From: JABWBD01 sp040768665
Lineage (GTDB): Bacteria; Planctomycetota; Planctomycetia; Pirellulales; Thermoguttaceae
Assembly: GCA_040768665.1 (NCBI GenBank)
Contig: JAXGMN010000053.1
Coordinates: 22,786-86,785 of the forward strand
DNA length: 64,000 nt
Direction of reading: 5' to 3'
The notes under the pieces: model-generated
What the model saw: the letters and a program-made list of their open reading frames with translations, nothing else
Told to the model about the DNA's origin: nothing
The model's database searches: none
Program-made: the position numbers and the translations under genes
Shown here: positions 33,079-42,692 of the stretch, piece after piece
Position numbering within the stretch: the first letter of the stretch is position 1
Layout: each line of letters starts with the position of its first letter

Positions 33079-33428
33079 GAACTACCTTCCTTGAACTGAA
33101 CTCGGCAATCGGGCCACTGCACGGCAAACGAGTGAGGCAGCATCCGAACGGGTCAATTCTAACCGCGGACCCGCGGAGCGTCACTTCCGGAACACCCCGA
33201 GAAATGGGCCTTGCATCAGCCTGCCCCCCCGAACGCAGGAAGCGTGACGGTACGGCACCGCATCCCGGCCTTTGTCGCAGACCAACGCGACCGTGCGGTA
33301 CGCGAGTTCCCCCCGAGCCTGCTGAAAACAGGGGCCAGGCACCGCAATGTCGTGCGCCTGACGTGAAGTCAGCCTGCCACCGTTTGCGGAACCCGTCCCT
33401 TTTTCCACAGCCTCCCTACTCCCTCGCG
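33079..33428. other. Intergenic region with a REP-like relic
   Basis: The main content is a degenerate member of the GGGACAGG family at about 33321-33407 (AAAACAGGGGCCAGGCACC at one end, CCCGTCCCTTTTTCCAC at the other). No gene was recognised. Confidence 0.5.
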
Positions 33429-35921
33429 CTACTGACCGGCGACCTCGAAGGGAGCCTTCTCCATGACCTCCGTTCCATCGGGCCATCGCACTCGAACCCC
33501 AACATGGTGCGGTCCGGCGGTGAGGCGGGTGGAGTCGATCATCAGGCGGAAATGGTGAGGCATCTTCAAGCCGATCGAGTGGTTCATCGCGGCGAACTCC
33601 GGCATCGGCTGCCAGGGACCGTCGTCGATGCAGGCTTCGGCGGTGGAACCGTTCGGGGCATCGTAGCAATTGAAGGCAATGGCAGCAGCCGGACTCTTTG
33701 GCAGCGGCTTGTCGAGTCCACAGAATTCTCCCCGGCGGTCGACGCGGGATTCGCAGCTCGACTGATAGCGGTGCGAGATTCGGGTGCCATCGACGGACAC
33801 CACCCGGTATCCCCGCGGAGACCCGTCCACGCCGCGCTCGATGCCTCCGCCGCTTCGCCACCAGGTCCCGGAAATCGAGATCGACTCCACGTATTCGACG
33901 CCCTTCACCGTGGCGCGTTCGTTCTCGTGCATATGTCCTTGCAGCACGAGGCGCACACCGTGCCTGGCAAACAAGTCGGTGAGCACCTCCGAGTTAGTCA
34001 CCTCCCAATACGGAGCGTTGGGGGGATTCTCCTTGCGACGATCGGGATAGGTGGTGACGATCGGGATATGGATGCCGACGATGATCGGTTTGCCATCGGG
34101 CTGCGCGGCAAGATCGGCCTGGAGCCAGGCGAGTTCGCTCCCTTCAACGGCGCCATGCACCGCCTTGTAGTCGGCGCCGTTGGGGATCGGCTTGTTTCCG
34201 TCGAGCACGACGACGTGCACCCCTGCCCAATCGAACGAATAGTAGGTCGGACCGAAGAGCCGCTGGTAGTCGTCGCGAGGATTGGGGTGCGAGAGAATCA
34301 TCTCGTGGTTGCCGGGACCATTGCGCACCGGGATCGTCGCCTCCTTGAGGCACTGCACGTAAACGTCACCGACGCCGCCTTGCAGGGAGATATCGCCTTG
34401 CACGAGGATCAAGGCGGGTTTGGGCTTAAGGGCGCAAATCTCCCGCAGGCTTGCACGGAACTTCTCGGCGCTTGCGCCGCGGTTTTCCAGGTGGACGTCG
34501 GCCAGGAAGACAAAGTCGAAGCGGTCCGGCTGCTCGACGCGATTCAACGAGAAGTCGGCGCGGCCCGACGCGGCGGCCTCTTCGAGGGGAAGATAGAACC
34601 GATCCGTCCAGAAGCCCGCCGGGATGGTGACGAAGACGAATGGGCCGCTGTCGGGGCCGGTCTCGAGAGAATACCTGCCGTCGCTGCCGGTCCGTGCCAC
34701 GCGGCATCCGTCGGAGACGAGCACGCCGGCGAGAGGTTTGCCTTCGCCTTGCACCGATCCCTCCAGCCGGCGGAGATCGACATTGTCTTCAATAATGTTG
34801 TCGGTCTCGACGCTCTTGATCTCTCCTTCTACGCGGTTATTCTGAACGCGATTGCGGAAGCAGCGTTTGCCGAGAGAAATCGCCGGCCCGTGCGAACCCA
34901 GGATGATGTTGTCGCGAATGACGTTCTCCACGTCGATATCGGTCTGCGGGCACATATGCCACCACCAGACGGTGACGCCGACGCCGCAATCCTCGATGCG
35001 GTTTCGAGCGACGGTGCAGTAGGAAGCGTCGTTGATGGTCACGCCGGTGACGCTGCGGCGAATGACGTTGTCGGTCATCTCGCCGTGATAACAGAAGTGG
35101 TCCAGATCGACGGCTTCGTCGGCAATGTCTTCGACGGTGCAATGGGACAGCTTGCTGCGGACGACGGAATACAGGGCCACGCCGCGGCCGTAGCAGTTGC
35201 GGATGCGGCAATCGCGAATTTCAAGATTGGTGATCGGCGGCGCGGTGGGTCCCTTTTCGTAGGAATAGACGCCGTGGGCAAGCACGGCGCAGCGTTCGAC
35301 ATGGCCGGGCATGGCGAGTTCGGCCGTGCGCCCGCCGTCGAGCGTAAACCGGCGGATGCGGATATCCTTGTTCGACCCGCGGATATCAAACAGATTGTGG
35401 AAATAACCGACGCCGCTGCCGGCGGGCACGTCGGCGGCGATGGGTTTGGTGAAGACCAGCCTGCCGGCCCGCACCTCCTTGAGGGTGAGCTTCGGGCATT
35501 GGTCGGGCTTTGGCGGCTTCTCCCCTTTTCCCGTTGCGGGAACAATTTGGATTTGGGTCTCGGCGACAAAGGAGGAACTGTCTTCGACGAGCAGAAAGTC
35601 TTGACCTTGTCGGGCCGGTTCGGCGGTCCGCGTCGGCGACGGCAAATGCAGGACCGTGTCGCGCGAGCCTTGCAGGGTGATGCCACTGGCGAGGACGATC
35701 GGCCGGCGGACGGCGAACTCGCCCGGGCCGATCTCGACGGTCCCGCCCCGGCCGCCAAGCTGCTTGATGGCTTGAAGGATAGGCGTTTCGTCGGTGCCCT
35801 GAAAATCGCCGGAGCCGGACTGCACGACGCGAAGGGTTTGATCGGATGCAAAAGCGGCGTCACCGTGGAGTGCAAAAAACGTGAAGAAGCCGATGGCTAT
35901 GAAGAACGCCTTGCGATTCAT
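33429..35921 (-). CDS. Secreted fusion of right-handed beta-helix and calcineurin-like phosphoesterase
   Basis: About 830 residues from ATG 35921 (AAGGAG 8 bases upstream; the frame is open to 36137). The signal peptide is MNRKAFFIAIGFFTFFALHG. Residues about 25-400 form a parallel beta-helix (repeats such as RIRRFTLDGG, NLEIRDCRIRNCYGRG, DNVIRRSVTGVTINDASY). A small MetallophosN-type domain follows (about 410-490, VLVSDGCRVARTGSDGRYSL). Then comes a complete metallophosphoesterase domain: LADVHLEN, VQGDISLQG, GPGNHEMI, GIHIPI, LQGHMHENE, so all metal ligands are present. A MetallophosC-like domain ends the protein. Its likely job is binding a polysaccharide and removing phosphate or phosphodiester groups outside the cytoplasm. 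Confidence 0.9.
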   Translation of the reverse strand: MNRKAFFIAIGFFTFFALHGDAAFASDQTLRVVQSGSGDFQGTDETPILQAIKQLGGRGGTVEIGPGEFAVRRPIVLASGITLQGSRDTVLHLPSPTRTAEPARQGQDFLLVEDSSSFVAETQIQIVPATGKGEKPPKPDQCPKLTLKEVRAGRLVFTKPIAADVPAGSGVGYFHNLFDIRGSNKDIRIRRFTLDGGRTAELAMPGHVERCAVLAHGVYSYEKGPTAPPITNLEIRDCRIRNCYGRGVALYSVVRSKLSHCTVEDIADEAVDLDHFCYHGEMTDNVIRRSVTGVTINDASYCTVARNRIEDCGVGVTVWWWHMCPQTDIDVENVIRDNIILGSHGPAISLGKRCFRNRVQNNRVEGEIKSVETDNIIEDNVDLRRLEGSVQGEGKPLAGVLVSDGCRVARTGSDGRYSLETGPDSGPFVFVTIPAGFWTDRFYLPLEEAAASGRADFSLNRVEQPDRFDFVFLADVHLENRGASAEKFRASLREICALKPKPALILVQGDISLQGGVGDVYVQCLKEATIPVRNGPGNHEMILSHPNPRDDYQRLFGPTYYSFDWAGVHVVVLDGNKPIPNGADYKAVHGAVEGSELAWLQADLAAQPDGKPIIVGIHIPIVTTYPDRRKENPPNAPYWEVTNSEVLTDLFARHGVRLVLQGHMHENERATVKGVEYVESISISGTWWRSGGGIERGVDGSPRGYRVVSVDGTRISHRYQSSCESRVDRRGEFCGLDKPLPKSPAAAIAFNCYDAPNGSTAEACIDDGPWQPMPEFAAMNHSIGLKMPHHFRLMIDSTRLTAGPHHVGVRVRWPDGTEVMEKAPFEVAGQ

Positions 35922-36057
35922 GGGTGGACTCCTTGAGGAAGAAGTGAGGACCTTGTTCGTGCGTCGCCCGATCTGCGATTCATTGTGCCCGGTTTGGACA
36001 CGTAGCGTCAACCGACGGAATGGTGCGACCGACTCCTTGCAGATCTCCGCGTCCGGG

Positions 36058-37443
36058 TCACGTACTGAAGACGATGCTCTGAATTCGGGCCACGTCCACG
36101 TCGCGGGGTTCGGCTGCCTGGCGGGCCGCCTCGGCACCCGCTACGCCCGCGGCGACGCCGGTGGCCATTGCAATGACCTGCACCCGATACGACGCCATCG
36201 CCTCGTGGCTGCCGCTGATGCATCGGCCCGCCACGAGCAGCCCGCCCACACCGCGCGGAACCAGGCAACCATAGGGGATCTCGTAGGGTCGGACCGCGGG
36301 GTCTTTTCCCAGCGGATGCGCGGAGGAAACGCCCTGGGCTTGGCCGATGCCGTCGGGGTTGTGGATGTCGATGGGAAACGACGCGCCGCGGACGACGGCG
36401 CCGGGCCATGTCCGGCCGGTGAAGAGGTCGTCTACCGCCAGCGACTCGAGGCCGCGGATCCGCCGTGTCTCGCGGACGCCGATGACGGCGGGCATCCCGC
36501 TGACGTAAGCGTTCTGAAACCCCGGGGCATTCTTCCGGAGGAATTCGAGAATCGGTTCGACCTGACGGCGGCCTTCCAGTTCCGCCCGGGTCAGGTCGCG
36601 CACATTCGTGCCGTCCATATGATTGACCTGGGTCGCATTGATGACGCGTTCTTCGTCGCGTCGCGACAAGTAGGTTCGCACCATGCCGACTGTCGCCGGA
36701 AGTTCGCCGCGAGCATGGGCATCCTTGGTGAGTTGGTTCCAGGTACGGCCGTCGGGAAAGCGATAGGCGCCGCGGCCGCGATTGGCCTCCATCGTTTCTT
36801 GGTGTTTTACACCGGCGACACGGAACATGATGGTCATGGGTTGCACCAGTCCGTCGGCGGGCCAGTTCGGCCCCGCGCCGCGGCCCTGCTCGAATTCCGC
36901 CCCTGCGCCGACAGCCACGTCGCCGTCGCCGGTGGCGTCGATCGTGACCCGCGCCTTCAGATCGATCACCCCCTGCTTCGTAAGCAACCGTGCGCCCAGC
37001 ACGCGATTGCCATCCAGGATCGGTGCGGAGGTCCAGGCGTGCAGCAGGATTTCGCAGCCGGCCGTTTGGAGCAGGTCGGCGTACTTCAGATCGATGAATT
37101 CGTAATCCACACGGCGTCCGCCGACGTGCTCGACGATCTCGTCTACCCATTTGCTGCGAACGTTGCCCATGAGCGGGCCGACCATCGCTTGCACGGCCAT
37201 GCCGCCGAGACGGCCGTAGCGTTCTACGAGCAGCGTCTTCGCGCCGCCGCGAGCGGCCATCAGCGCGGCGGCAACGCCCGCCGGCCCGCCGCCGCACACC
37301 AGCACGTCCACCCCCGGCCACGGTTCGCTCTGCTTGACGTCTGCGGGGCTTTTTTCCGCCGCAAGGCTCGATCGCGTGCCTAGACCGGCAACCGACCCCA
37401 GGGCGAGTCCTTTGATCGCGTCTCTTCGACTGAGTTGGTTCAT
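36058..37443 (-). CDS. FAD-dependent oxidoreductase with Tat signal (FAD_oxidored family)
   Basis: About 461 residues from ATG 37443, 12 bases after the stop of the sialidase gene (37455) and with AAGGAAG upstream. A twin-arginine signal (LSRRDAIKGLALGSVAG) precedes the FAD-binding motif DVLVCGGGPAGVAAALMAAR and E-R that follows. The C-terminal half includes TIDATGDGDVAVGAGAEF and VGGLLVAGRCISGSHEAMAS, hallmarks of PF12831 proteins. Secreted members of this family are numerous in planctomycetes next to sialidases and other carbohydrate genes. The substrate is unknown; oxidation of a sugar or a released aglycone is an inference. Confidence 0.9.
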   Translation of the reverse strand: MNQLSRRDAIKGLALGSVAGLGTRSSLAAEKSPADVKQSEPWPGVDVLVCGGGPAGVAAALMAARGGAKTLLVERYGRLGGMAVQAMVGPLMGNVRSKWVDEIVEHVGGRRVDYEFIDLKYADLLQTAGCEILLHAWTSAPILDGNRVLGARLLTKQGVIDLKARVTIDATGDGDVAVGAGAEFEQGRGAGPNWPADGLVQPMTIMFRVAGVKHQETMEANRGRGAYRFPDGRTWNQLTKDAHARGELPATVGMVRTYLSRRDEERVINATQVNHMDGTNVRDLTRAELEGRRQVEPILEFLRKNAPGFQNAYVSGMPAVIGVRETRRIRGLESLAVDDLFTGRTWPGAVVRGASFPIDIHNPDGIGQAQGVSSAHPLGKDPAVRPYEIPYGCLVPRGVGGLLVAGRCISGSHEAMASYRVQVIAMATGVAAGVAGAEAARQAAEPRDVDVARIQSIVFST

Positions 37444-37454
37444 GGCAGCTTCCT

Positions 37455-38600
37455 TCAATGCGCGACGACAGGTGGCGTCCAGAGCGTTGCCTGGATCGTG
37501 CGGTCGTCATCCTTGGGGCCGTTGAAGTAGTAGATCGTTACGATTTTGCCGTCCGGCTGCACCACGGTCCGCGGGTAGCCCAGGTCGCCCGTGAGTCCGT
37601 CGTCGCGCAGGACGATTTCCGGGCCCCAGGTGCGGCCTTCGTCGCTGCTGATCCTCGCCCGCGCACCACAGGGCTTTCGGCGATACCCGTACGTCAGGCA
37701 AACGCGGCCGTCGTGCAACAACACCAGCGACGGCGGATTGCCGCCGATATCCCCAGTCGCATTGCCCAGTGGAGACCACCGGTGGCCGAGATCGTCGCTG
37801 CGCCAAACGCTGATGTTGTAATCGGGCCTTCCGTGCCGGATGGCCGTCAGCAGCGAGTCGCCGGCAAGGCGGACGGTCGACGGCATGATCGAGAAGCCTT
37901 CCGGCTCCGGGCCGATGCGCGAGACCAGTTTCCACTGCAGCCCGCCATCGGTGGTACGGGCGCAGAAGACGCGTCCTTCCTTGCCATCGCTCTTCGCCGC
38001 GCTTCCGAACATCAGGGCGTCGTGCTTGCCGAGCACGACCAGGTCGGTCCGCGTGGAAATTCTGTCGATTCCCTCGACGGAGAATGCGAACGGCCCGCGC
38101 CACGTGCGGCATCGGTCGCCGGAAACATAGAACCGCGACGGTCCGACGTGGATGCTGCCAAAACGGAACATGAGGGCGAAACCCGGCGCGGTGAAATCGA
38201 GCGGTTCGGCGAGCGGGATCGGCTCGTTGGCCTTTTCCGCCGGCGGGAAGGGCCTCTCCGTCGTCCAGGTCAGGCCGCCGTCGACACTGCGGGCCTGCCA
38301 ATCCTCGAACGGTTTGTCTCGATCGACGGCGTGGCCACTCTTCGTGGGCTTGTACCAGGCCGCGGTGAAGCCGACGACCAGTTCGTCGCCCCAGTGCCAG
38401 AGCCCGTGGTTGGCCGGCCAGCCGCCGTAGCGGCCCGGTTCGCTGAAGACGGTGACGTTGCGCCTGTCAGCCGGCCGGATGGTCGGTGCGGGTTTGTCCG
38501 GCTCTGCCGCGTTGGAAGAGGAAACGGCTGAAGCGAGCCCGAAAAGAATTCCCAGGCAACGGAACAATGGAGACTCTGAACGCAACGAGATGTGTGTCAT
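37455..38600 (-). CDS. Secreted sialidase/BNR-repeat protein
   Basis: A 381-residue protein with a signal peptide (LFRCLGILFGLASAVSSSNA). Six-bladed-propeller Asp-box repeats are visible: SVDGGLTWT near residue 105, TDGGLQWK, SDDLGHRWS and SSDEGRTWG. The FRFGSIHVGPSR region and arginines in RISTRTD fit the sialidase fold (PF13088 type). It could release sialic acid or another exposed sugar from glycans, but catalytic Tyr/Glu/Arg positions cannot be assigned by eye. It is immediately upstream of the FAD oxidoreductase gene (12-base gap), so the two probably form an operon. Confidence 0.85.
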   Translation of the reverse strand: MTHISLRSESPLFRCLGILFGLASAVSSSNAAEPDKPAPTIRPADRRNVTVFSEPGRYGGWPANHGLWHWGDELVVGFTAAWYKPTKSGHAVDRDKPFEDWQARSVDGGLTWTTERPFPPAEKANEPIPLAEPLDFTAPGFALMFRFGSIHVGPSRFYVSGDRCRTWRGPFAFSVEGIDRISTRTDLVVLGKHDALMFGSAAKSDGKEGRVFCARTTDGGLQWKLVSRIGPEPEGFSIMPSTVRLAGDSLLTAIRHGRPDYNISVWRSDDLGHRWSPLGNATGDIGGNPPSLVLLHDGRVCLTYGYRRKPCGARARISSDEGRTWGPEIVLRDDGLTGDLGYPRTVVQPDGKIVTIYYFNGPKDDDRTIQATLWTPPVVAH

Positions 38601-38643
38601 GACAGGAACTTTCTCCGAGGCGGGACCACAGGTTCTGGAGATT

Positions 38644-41600
38644 TCAGCGCGGCTCGTTCAGGGTGGACCACATCATCTCGGCGGCCTGCTGCCGCGTGAA
38701 GATACCTTCGGGCGAGTCTGATGCAGAGGGGAGCATGGCCGCGAACTCGGCAGCCGTGGCCGGTTGGTCTTCGATGCGTTCCGCTTCCGCCACGGCGAGC
38801 CCAGCGCGCCCGGGGTCAGGCTTGCCGGCGAGGAGCTTCGTCAAGCCGTCGCCCCAGACACGTGCTGTGGCTCGCTTCAGGGGTGAGGCAAGGCGGGCGT
38901 CGTAGTCGGCAAAGAAACCTTTCGTGCCGAAGTATTGTACGGCGGCAACCCAAGGCTCCTTGCAAGCAACGCTGACGTCATTGAAGAACGAGACCATCTG
39001 GCCACGTTGGACGAGCGTGCGGACCACGAGATCGCTGTCGAGTTGCGCGGGAGTCGTATCCTGCTGCCTGGCCAGGGCAGCAGCGAATCCAGCGGCCTCG
39101 CCGGTCTGCATCCAGACCGGCTCCAGCCGCACGGCGCCCCAGGCGATGTGCGTTGCCGAGAGGCAGGCGGGCACGAGCAGATTGTCGACGCCTTGCGGCA
39201 GCAGCGAGCGATAGGGGATCTGGCCCGGTCGCGACTCCTCGGTGAGGATCAGCTTGCCGTCATAGTGGTATTCGGGACGGGAATCGGTCGTGCAGGCGTG
39301 GGAGTCCATGTACCAGTCGGTGATGGCGATGCTGTCGGACTGGATCGGCGTACGGCCGAGGCCCGGCGCGAGCGAATTGTCATGTTCGGTGTAGACGTGG
39401 CGGCCGACGATGCGGCGGGCCTCGCGGACGTACATTTCGTAAGGCACGTGGCTGTTGTCGGCGAACTCGTCCTTCGGCAGGCCCCACTGGCGGAATCTCT
39501 CCCGCTGTGCCGGCGAAACCGACTCGTCGTTCTGAAGGAAGTACATCAAGCCGAGCGCAAAATTGAGGTGGCGGCGGATGATTTTCTCGCGGGTCGGCCA
39601 GTCGGCCTCGGGATACTCGTGGTTCTCTCCCGGCAGGATGGGCGAATTCATGTGCGATTTCTGGTTGGGGCCGGCATTGGTGGCAATGCTCCTGCGGTTG
39701 TAGTCAAGGTACTCGTCGCGGTTGTAGTCGGGCGGTGGCTCGGTGAGCAGAATGCGGTTGTCCGGGTCCTTGGTCACGCAAAATCGGTAGTTGTAAGCTT
39801 GCACGGCGCCGTCGCCGGTAAAAGGGCTCGTCGGATCGATGCTGCCCTGATGGGCACCGTAGGGGCGGATATTCAAGCGGCCTTCGACCGCGTCGCGGGG
39901 AGCGGCGCCGCCGGCGATGTTGCAGAAGAGCTTGCCGGCGTGGGGCTCGCCGTACTCGTCGCGGGCCTCGCGTCCACAGCGATACGGCACGCCGGCCAGG
40001 GCAAACAGATCGCCTTCATAGGTTGCGTCGGCGAAGATGGATCCGCGGACGCGAATTTCTGCCGTGCCGCCGTACTCGCGGAGCGTGACGGTCCGCAGGA
40101 GTGCACCATCGTGCTGAACCGCGATGGGATAGTGCTCGAGAAGCAGGGTGATTTTGTTCTCGCCCGCGACCAGGCGGTTGAACTCGCGCTCCGCGACGTG
40201 CGGCTCGGCCCAGCCGATCGGATAGTGTTCGTGGGTGTAGCGAATGATTTGGTGGTCGCGAGAGTTCTCGCCGTAGGTGGCGATGTAATGGCGTTCGATA
40301 TTCCGCAGGATTTCGCTGAACAATGGCGAGCGGTGGCCGCCATAGAGGGCATCCCACTGCATGAGACCATTGGTCATCATTCCGCCGACGTGGCGATTGT
40401 ACTGGACGAGGAGCACCGAGCAGCCCTCCCTTGCCGCGCGGACGGCACACACCACGCCGCTGCCGGTCGCGCCGACGACGACGAGATCGTAGTGTTTCCC
40501 GTCGACGTCCCCCGGGGCGGTGTCCTCGGCGATTTGCACCGGCTCGGCCGGCCGCGGAGAGGGCGGCGAGGGTTCCGCTGCTTGGGCCGCCAATGGCGAG
40601 ACCGCCACAGCCGCCGCGAGCCGGGCGCGACGCTGATTGACGGCGTCCCATTGAACGCGCGGGTCCGCGAATCCGGAGTCGCGCTTGCCCGTCCGCTCCA
40701 GGTTGGCGATCTCGACGGGCACGAACTGCGCGGCATCGACGACGACGAAACCGTCGGTATTCTCATTGGAAATGGTGACGGAGCCTGCCTTGCCGGCGGC
40801 GAACTTGAAGACGCCAAGCGCCCGAGGAATACCGTCGACGAGGACTTCTTCACGCTGGTTGACGGTGATGGTCTTCTCGCCATCGTCGGAAATGACGGTC
40901 ACCGGCACGTTGGTGGCACGGTTGCCGGTTGCGACGTAGATCAGCCGCACCTCGTACTCGCCGGCCTTGGGAATCTCCGGGGTGAAGCGGGCCGTCCTTT
41001 GTCCCTGGTCTTCGTTGTTGTCGTGGCGGTAGCTGGCGCCAACGATCGGAGGCTGCTTGGAGCTCTCGACCCAATGGCCGGTGAACTCGGCGTCACGATC
41101 ATCCATGAGAATGCCGGCGGGCTGTGCTGCGGACGCTCTTCGCGGAGTTGCTGCTTGCTCCACCAGCTTATCGGTCTCATCGAGCTTGAACCGCACCGAC
41201 ACGACGCTGTGTTTTTGCTTACCCTCGCGGTACTTGATATAGGTCGTGGCGGCGAAGGTGCCGTCGGGCAGGAGTTCCAGCCCGGGATAGCCGCAATCGC
41301 TGCCCGCGTAGCTGTGGAGGAGCTTGATCCGGTACTGTCCATCGCGGCCGGCGAGGACATCGTCGTAGCGGCCCACCCACGCCACGAAATGGCCGTAGGT
41401 TCCGAAGGCTTTGGCCCTGTCGCGCATGCAGACGACCAGCCGTCCGTCGGGAGCGTAGCGGGCCATGTGGCGGTCGCCGACGAGACCGGGGGGCAGGCGT
41501 TTTGCGGTGGACCAGGTGGTCCCCTCGTCGTCGCTGGTCATGTAGGACGATTCCGCCTTGTTGTTCTCGCGCATCAGGCAGAGGAGCTGTCTGCCGTCGG

Positions 41601-42255
41601 GCGAGCGAACCAGTGCGGGTTCACACAGCGCCAGTCCGGCGACGTCGCAGACGATCCGCCAGGGGCTCCAGGTGAAGCCGCCGTCGGTGGAGAGGCTTTG
41701 CGCGACGACGTTGGAGCGTTTTTCGCGAGTCTCGCCGGGCCGGCGGAGATTGGTCATGCCGAGCAACTTGCTCCCGCCTTCGACCGGCACGATGGTGCAG
41801 AACGGCATGACGCACGCGAGGCCGGTCGTCTTCATGTCGCTCCACGTTCGGCCGTCGTCTTCGGAAACCGAGCCGTGCATGCTGCCGTCGGGCCCTGCCG
41901 AAGCGAAGACGAAAAGCCGCATGCGGCCCTGCGGATCGGGCAACCGGTAGATGGCCGGGCAGTTCTTCACGCAGGTCCAGTTCTCCGGCACGTCGAGGAG
42001 AGGGCCCCAGGTGAGCCCACCGTCGTCGCTGCGCTTCATCGGGCCGCAGACGCCACCGTGTCCGTAGGTCCAGACGCAGAACATTGTCTTGCCATCGGGC
42101 AACAGTACGGTGGTGGGATGGCCTTGGTACACCGTCTCGGTGCCTTGGGCAATCGTGACATGGCGAGCCATGTCGGCCGAAAGATCCACGGTCGGTAGAA
42201 CAGAACCCGCGGCCGTGGTGGTCAGGGTGACGAGGACGGCAACGATGATTTTCAT
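38644..42255 (-). CDS. Giant secreted fusion: sialidase, golvesin-like domain, FAD-dependent oxidoreductase
   Basis: About 1,203 residues from ATG 42255 (frame open to 42321). A signal peptide (MKIIVAVLVTLTTTAAGSVL) starts it. Residues about 25-365 are a sialidase-type propeller with Asp-boxes SDDGGLTWG, SEDDGRTWS, STDGGFTWS and SDDEGTTWS. About 380-530 form a golvesin/xanthan-lyase-like carbohydrate-binding beta-sandwich (VGASYRHDNNEDQGQRTARF, YEVRLIYVATGNRATNVPV, VVVDAAQFVP). From about 605 a full FAD oxidoreductase follows (DLVVVGATGSGVVCAVRAAR, then SIFADATYEGDLFALAGVPY, QGVDNLLVPACLSATHIAWG). A helical tail of about 100 residues ends it. The fusion suggests glycan trimming and oxidation in one exported protein. 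It sits upstream of the separate sialidase and FAD oxidoreductase genes on the same strand. Confidence 0.85.
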   Translation of the reverse strand: MKIIVAVLVTLTTTAAGSVLPTVDLSADMARHVTIAQGTETVYQGHPTTVLLPDGKTMFCVWTYGHGGVCGPMKRSDDGGLTWGPLLDVPENWTCVKNCPAIYRLPDPQGRMRLFVFASAGPDGSMHGSVSEDDGRTWSDMKTTGLACVMPFCTIVPVEGGSKLLGMTNLRRPGETREKRSNVVAQSLSTDGGFTWSPWRIVCDVAGLALCEPALVRSPDGRQLLCLMRENNKAESSYMTSDDEGTTWSTAKRLPPGLVGDRHMARYAPDGRLVVCMRDRAKAFGTYGHFVAWVGRYDDVLAGRDGQYRIKLLHSYAGSDCGYPGLELLPDGTFAATTYIKYREGKQKHSVVSVRFKLDETDKLVEQAATPRRASAAQPAGILMDDRDAEFTGHWVESSKQPPIVGASYRHDNNEDQGQRTARFTPEIPKAGEYEVRLIYVATGNRATNVPVTVISDDGEKTITVNQREEVLVDGIPRALGVFKFAAGKAGSVTISNENTDGFVVVDAAQFVPVEIANLERTGKRDSGFADPRVQWDAVNQRRARLAAAVAVSPLAAQAAEPSPPSPRPAEPVQIAEDTAPGDVDGKHYDLVVVGATGSGVVCAVRAAREGCSVLLVQYNRHVGGMMTNGLMQWDALYGGHRSPLFSEILRNIERHYIATYGENSRDHQIIRYTHEHYPIGWAEPHVAEREFNRLVAGENKITLLLEHYPIAVQHDGALLRTVTLREYGGTAEIRVRGSIFADATYEGDLFALAGVPYRCGREARDEYGEPHAGKLFCNIAGGAAPRDAVEGRLNIRPYGAHQGSIDPTSPFTGDGAVQAYNYRFCVTKDPDNRILLTEPPPDYNRDEYLDYNRRSIATNAGPNQKSHMNSPILPGENHEYPEADWPTREKIIRRHLNFALGLMYFLQNDESVSPAQRERFRQWGLPKDEFADNSHVPYEMYVREARRIVGRHVYTEHDNSLAPGLGRTPIQSDSIAITDWYMDSHACTTDSRPEYHYDGKLILTEESRPGQIPYRSLLPQGVDNLLVPACLSATHIAWGAVRLEPVWMQTGEAAGFAAALARQQDTTPAQLDSDLVVRTLVQRGQMVSFFNDVSVACKEPWVAAVQYFGTKGFFADYDARLASPLKRATARVWGDGLTKLLAGKPDPGRAGLAVAEAERIEDQPATAAEFAAMLPSASDSPEGIFTRQQAAEMMWSTLNEPR

Positions 42256-42639
42256 GGCGGACCTGTTAAAATGTCTGGAATAACGGAATCGGTCGTCATG
42301 CTTCGCGAACAGGGTTCGCACCTCGCTCCAACAGGTCTCCGATTACGAACACCTGGCTGGGAGCCCGTCCCCGTTGTTGAAACACGTCAAATCCAGTCGG
42401 GTACACCTTTTGGTGCTGTACTGACGATGATCGATTGTGGTCGGACGCGAGGCGCTAATGCAAGTAGGGGAGCCCACCGAGACACCGCTTGAGCGGCTGA
42501 CCTGCCCTGCCAGCGGCAGTATTCTCCAGTCTGCCGCGAACGCGTGGGGCCATCAAGAACCGATGGCAGGCGGCGGCGCCGGGCGGCAATCGAGGTGCGA
42601 GCGCTGCTAGCAGCACAAGATATGGTAGTGGATTGAGCA

Positions 42640-42656
42640 CCATATTCAAAATATGG
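42640..42656 (+). promoter_or_regulatory. Palindrome CCATATT-CAA-AATATGG just upstream of a promoter
   Basis: Perfect 7-base arms with a 3-base centre, ending 8 bases before the -35 box at 42665. The position fits an activator or repressor site for the gene starting at 42997. No regulator is known for it. Confidence 0.35.
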
Positions 42657-42664
42657 GATTTTGC

Positions 42665-42692
42665 TTGACACGAATCGGGGCTCGGGTAGACT
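42665..42692 (+). promoter_or_regulatory. Possible sigma70 promoter upstream of the C26-like gene
   Basis: TTGACA at 42665-42670 and TAGACT at 42687-42692 with a 16-base spacer. Transcription would begin near 42699, leaving a leader of about 300 bases. Confidence 0.45.

Noticed and set aside
33024..35936. A 970-codon open frame on the plus strand
   Set aside because: Antisense to the beta-helix/phosphoesterase gene, whose motifs are clear. Its composition is that of a shadow frame.
38935..42198. A 1,087-codon open frame on the plus strand
   Set aside because: It lies wholly antisense to the sialidase-golvesin-FAD fusion. High GC leaves the opposite strand open; it shows no domain, has no start signal and has biased antisense composition.
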